Positions 18,385 through 21,773 of a stretch of DNA of 21,773 nucleotides are shown here, piece after piece. The translations under genes were made by a program, and so were the position numbers. How positions within the stretch are numbered: position 1 is the stretch's first letter; each line of letters begins with the position of its first letter. Source of the DNA: Folioceros fuciformis (lineage: Eukaryota > Anthocerotophyta > Anthocerotopsida > Anthocerotales); contig JBNGIO010005624.1 of NCBI GenBank assembly GCA_049999805.1, positions 1 to 21,773 on the forward strand, in the 5' to 3' direction. The notes under the pieces were generated by a model. That model was not told where the DNA came from, did not search any database, and saw nothing but the letters and a program-made list of their open reading frames with translations.

Positions 18385-21153
18385 TCACGGACGATCCCCA
18401 CACGAACAAGAGCCATCCAGAAACCGATGCACACGGTGTGCATCTCTCACAACAATTTCTCGCATCTCAAGGCGCGACATGATCTTTGTGCTACTGTGAC
18501 AGTCGTTGCACATCCGAAGGTTCTTTGTAACCAGCAGAGTCGAGCCGGGTGGAGTGTTCTGAAGCCCAAACGCCAGAGCCAGTTTCTCTGCATGCCCACA
18601 CAAGGAATCCTCTTTTTCCCTGTCCGACACTGCCTTAAGCACCAGCTCAGTCTGTGGGACGTGTCCTCCTTCACTTTGCACCCTCGAGTTCATGGTCCTA
18701 AGCTTCAACGCTATCTCAACTGTGTCTTCTCCAACTGTGAACTCATGCACCTTCTTGTTCACTTCAATGGAAGCCTTGGCAGGCTTCTTCCAAGCACCTG
18801 CAGATATTCTCATGCGTTCCAATTTGTCTACGTCACTCCACCTGCCTGCATTTGCGTATATTGTACCCAGAAGCACGTATCCAGAACCATTCTCAGGTTC
18901 CAAGCTGACAATACGGTCGAAACATCTGGTCCCACGCTCAATGTCAGCATGACTCTTGCATGCACTGAGCAAACAGGTCCACCCCACAACCTGATTCTCG
19001 CATGGCAAGCTTCGCAACATGTCTTCAGCCTTATCCAATTGGCCTGCTCGGCCAAGAAGATCAATCATGCAATTATAGTGGAAATCAGTGGGAACGATGC
19101 CATACTGTTCGATCATCATTCTAAAAAACTGCTGTCCCTCGGCTACCAGACCCCCATGACTGCATGCCACAAGGAGAGAGATGAAAGTAGCACCGTTGGG
19201 CTTCACACCTTGCTGCTGCATCTCTTCAAAACACCGAATGGCCTTTTCGGCATCACCGTGTTGGGCATATCCATTCATGAGAGCAGTCCATGCCACCACA
19301 TCTCTACCGGCAAGTCTGTCAAACACTCTACGAGAATCCTGCAAGCTCCCACATTTTGCATACATGTCCACAAGGCAGTTGCCGACAAGGGTATCACTTT
19401 CCAGACCTCTTTCCTGGATCTGCAAATGGAGCTGCTGCCCCTGCTGCAAGGCTCCCACGCTTGCACATGCATTCAGGAGACACGCAAACGTAACATCGTT
19501 AGCAGCTACAGAAAGGTCCTCCTCCCCTTGCATAGCTGCGTAAAGATTGAGAGCTTCTTGACCGAGCCCAAGCTGGGAATACCCAGCGATCATGGCAGTC
19601 CAGGTCACCACATCTCTCGTGGGCAGGTTATCAAAAACCTGACGAGCATCTTCTAGGCTACCACATCGCACGTACATGTCCACCAGACAGCTGCCAACAA
19701 CAACATCAGCTTGCAGCCCTCGTCCTTGAATCAACGAATGGAGGTGCTTTCCCTCATGTAGAGCACCGATGGTGGCACATGCCTTGAGCAGACCAGCGTA
19801 CGTAAAATTATTTGCTGACATGATGCTGTCCTGCACTTCCATGGTTGCATAAAGATCAAGGGCTTCCTGACCAAACCCGTGCTGCACGTACCCAGCAATC
19901 ATGGCATTCCAGGTAACAACATTTTTCACGGGCAATGTGTCGAACACCTTTCGAGCATCCTGTAAGCTCCCGCATTTTGCATACATGTCAACCAGAGCAC
20001 TGCCAATCACCAGATTGTTTTCTAGCCCCCTTTCTCGGATCACACGATGAAGCTGCCATCCTATGTGCAATGCGCCGGTGTTGGCACATGCCTTGAGAAG
20101 GCAGGTGTAGGTGAAACTATTGGCAGGCGTGATTCCCTCCTGTTGCATGTTCGCAAACACGTCCAAGGCTTCTTGACCGAGCCCATGGTTAGCATATCCT
20201 GCGATCATGGCAGTCCATGTGACCACATCTCTTGCAGGCAGATTGTCAAACACCCTGCGGGCATCGTCCAAGTTCCCACATTTGGCATACATGTCCACCA
20301 GACAACTTCCGACGACCATATCAGCCTCGTCCTCACACTGCAAAAGGTCAGCGTGCACCTGCTTGCCCGAATCCAAATCTGAAACACTGGCACATGCATT
20401 CAGCACTGCTGCAAACACATGGTTGTTTGGCTTCGCAGTTCTCGATGCTCGCATCCTGCGGTAAAGTTTGATGGCCTCATCAGCCTGTCCTTGATCAGCA
20501 TGCGCCTTGATGATGGAAGCCCAGACAAAGGCGTTAGGTGCAATGAGCGTGCTGAAAACCTCAGTCGCCTCCTCCAATCTAGCATGAGAGGCATACATCC
20601 GTATGACGTGATTGGCCACAAATATGTCTGACCCATGCCCACACCTGACGGCAAGAGCATGAACACGGCTGCCAAGACCCGCATCCTTCTCCGCGATGCA
20701 TTTCTTTAAAAGAGGATAGAACACGGAGCTCCCAGCACGACCCCCTTCCTGTACCATGCGTTCCAACACTCGAACAGCCTCTTCCACTCGTCCTTCCCCG
20801 CACAATTCACAGCATTGCACTTCCTGTGCCTCCCACAATTTTCTGGACGAACACTGTCCCTGCCTCTTTTTCCTGCCGATGCTGCTGCTGCTGCTTCTGC
20901 TGCCGCCATGAGAGGCAGGTGGTGCAAATGCCTGACCCTGCTGGCTCCTTACACGAGCAACCAGAATTGGAGACAAACTGTGGGGTAGGCTCCTATTCCA
21001 CTGCCCGCCTCGCTTGTCATAACTCGAGGAGAAATCTGTGATGCGTGGCGTGGAATTCAGAGCTACTGAACTTGTGGAGACAGTTGTGGGCTCTGGAACT
21101 GCGGGGCTGGGACCCATTGCACATCTCTGGAATCCACCGCATGCTTGTGTCAT
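18385..21153 (-). CDS. Intronless PPR-DYW:KP protein, candidate organellar U-to-C RNA editing factor
   Basis: One uninterrupted frame of 922 aa. The first 100 residues are Ser/Arg-rich and low in acidic residues, suitable for a plastid or mitochondrial transit peptide. About 15-16 PLS motifs follow (VDMYAKCG, VVTWTAMIAGY, ACASVGALQQG), then S2, E1 and E2 (MIDLLGRAGQLDKA, GYVLLGTIYANAGRW). The C-terminal 137 residues are a DYW-family cytidine-deaminase-like domain. It has HAE (854-856) with the catalytic Glu, CNDCH (882-886) and CSC (916-918) as zinc ligands. Two features are non-canonical: KKPAKAS (789-795) stands where PGxSW is usual, and the protein ends GDRP instead of GDYW. These mark the DYW:KP subclass, linked to U-to-C editing in hornworts, ferns and lycophytes. 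The stop is TGA at 18385. It is paralogous to the pseudogene at 13992-16486. Confidence 0.93.
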   Translation of the reverse strand: MTQACGGFQRCAMGPSPAVPEPTTVSTSSVALNSTPRITDFSSSYDKRGGQWNRSLPHSLSPILVARVRSQQGQAFAPPASHGGSRSSSSSIGRKKRQGQCSSRKLWEAQEVQCCELCGEGRVEEAVRVLERMVQEGGRAGSSVFYPLLKKCIAEKDAGLGSRVHALAVRCGHGSDIFVANHVIRMYASHARLEEATEVFSTLIAPNAFVWASIIKAHADQGQADEAIKLYRRMRASRTAKPNNHVFAAVLNACASVSDLDSGKQVHADLLQCEDEADMVVGSCLVDMYAKCGNLDDARRVFDNLPARDVVTWTAMIAGYANHGLGQEALDVFANMQQEGITPANSFTYTCLLKACANTGALHIGWQLHRVIRERGLENNLVIGSALVDMYAKCGSLQDARKVFDTLPVKNVVTWNAMIAGYVQHGFGQEALDLYATMEVQDSIMSANNFTYAGLLKACATIGALHEGKHLHSLIQGRGLQADVVVGSCLVDMYVRCGSLEDARQVFDNLPTRDVVTWTAMIAGYSQLGLGQEALNLYAAMQGEEDLSVAANDVTFACLLNACASVGALQQGQQLHLQIQERGLESDTLVGNCLVDMYAKCGSLQDSRRVFDRLAGRDVVAWTALMNGYAQHGDAEKAIRCFEEMQQQGVKPNGATFISLLVACSHGGLVAEGQQFFRMMIEQYGIVPTDFHYNCMIDLLGRAGQLDKAEDMLRSLPCENQVVGWTCLLSACKSHADIERGTRCFDRIVSLEPENGSGYVLLGTIYANAGRWSDVDKLERMRISAGAWKKPAKASIEVNKKVHEFTVGEDTVEIALKLRTMNSRVQSEGGHVPQTELVLKAVSDREKEDSLCGHAEKLALAFGLQNTPPGSTLLVTKNLRMCNDCHSSTKIMSRLEMREIVVRDAHRVHRFLDGSCSCGDRP

Positions 21154-21720
21154 CGGGAGATTTGATTGGCCCAGCTCGTGCTACTGATCCTGCCTGCCAT
21201 AACCTTCTGCAGGCTAACAGTTGGGTAACGAAGAGAGCAGGAGGAGCCGAACAGAGTCGCGAAGAGGAGAACATGACGTGTGGAGAAGAATATAAGCCGC
21301 AGATGTACGTAAGGTCTGTTGCCCGTGAGATTGCACACGGCTGCCCAGACCCAAATCACTCTGGAGGCCCCCTTTTCAAGGACGTCGTTACACGGGACTG
21401 GGAAACAGATCCTCAAACCGGGTCTGCCAGCACCAGCGCCACCAGAAGAACGGCTGCCTGTCTGAGCTGCTTTCTGCTAGACTTGGGCCAGCGGCTCCTC
21501 ATGTTTAAGCAGCACAGGATACATGTTCCACGTTCAAATCGCTTCCCGGCCCCATCATCTACACTGACGGCTGCAAGAGCACCTGGATACATCCCACTGC
21601 CCAGCCTCTAACTATGAAAACGTTCGTTCTACAATCCTGGTCGGCTTCGTAGGGGTGTCTGTGTAGTAGAGGCCCGTAACAATCCGGGAGAGATGAGGCG
21701 CTGGCCACAACTTTGTGACC
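21154..21720. other. Upstream region of the PPR-KP gene, no gene seen
   Basis: The segment is the likely 5' flank of the minus-strand PPR gene. The 188-codon plus-strand frame through it (21045-21611) partly overlaps the PPR coding region and shows no known domain, so it is not called. No TATA box was recognised on the minus strand. Confidence 0.5.
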
Positions 21721-21773
21721 CCCCTACCCCATCCCACCCCACCCCACCCCATCCCACCCCACCCCACCCCATC
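21721..21773. repeat. C-rich 20-bp tandem repeat at the window edge
   Basis: atcccaccccaccccacccc occurs twice in perfect tandem (21731-21750 and 21751-21770), with a degenerate unit before it, and continues off the edge. The minus strand has runs of three to four G separated by one or two bases and could form a G-quadruplex about 570 nt upstream of the PPR start. Confidence 0.9.

Noticed and set aside
21520-21545. A tRNA, from the T-loop-like GTTCAAATC
   Set aside because: No A-box, acceptor stem or anticodon arm can be formed around it.

Overview
This is nuclear DNA of a land plant. The evidence is spliceosomal GT..AG introns of roughly 90-290 nt, a Ty1/copia retrotransposon primed by initiator tRNA-Met, two PLS-class pentatricopeptide repeat (PPR) genes of the organellar RNA-editing type, a plant-type Nudix hydrolase and a plant-type class I glutamine amidotransferase. 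One PPR gene ends in what looks like a DYW:KP domain (KKPAKAS instead of the PG box, and a terminal GDRP instead of DYW). The other stops just after a DYW:WW-like box (PGQSWW). KP-type domains are known from hornworts, ferns and some lycophytes, so one of these groups is the likely source; seed plants, mosses and Selaginella are unlikely. The sequence alone does not give the species.

Layout. 1-4315 (minus): 5' part of a decayed Copia element, with a 5' LTR of about 250 bp, the primer binding site, gag/protease, integrase and the start of reverse transcriptase (RT). It is cut by the left window edge and carries eleven in-frame stops, eight of them TAG, plus one frameshift. 4316-4826: AT-rich intergenic DNA with a candidate promoter. 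4827-5975 (plus): NUDT11/15/22-like CoA/nucleotide diphosphatase. 5873-6480: a tandem array of about 100-bp units made from the 3' end of that gene, containing a 10-N gap that looks like an assembly artefact. 6656-8888 (minus): MFS transporter of the ZIF-like group in five exons, with its N-terminus not found. 8889-10993: low-complexity DNA and a 27-bp minisatellite. 10994-12751 (plus): class I glutamine amidotransferase in three exons, 491 aa. 12752-13991: nothing recognised. 13992-16486 (plus): frameshifted PPR pseudogene. 17211-17584 (minus): two-exon gene for an 84-aa, single-helix protein, probably a small subunit of mitochondrial complex I. 18385-21153 (minus): intact intronless 922-aa PPR-DYW:KP protein. 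The right edge is a C-rich 20-bp repeat.

The genes do not form an operon or cluster; they are independent housekeeping and editing genes at close spacing. Nudix and MFS converge, as do the two PPR copies, which are related inverted paralogs flanking the complex I gene. The most informative locus is the PPR pair: an intact candidate U-to-C editing factor beside a degraded relative from a different DYW subclass. The other notable signals are repeats born from local coding sequence and the stop-codon pattern of the retroelement.
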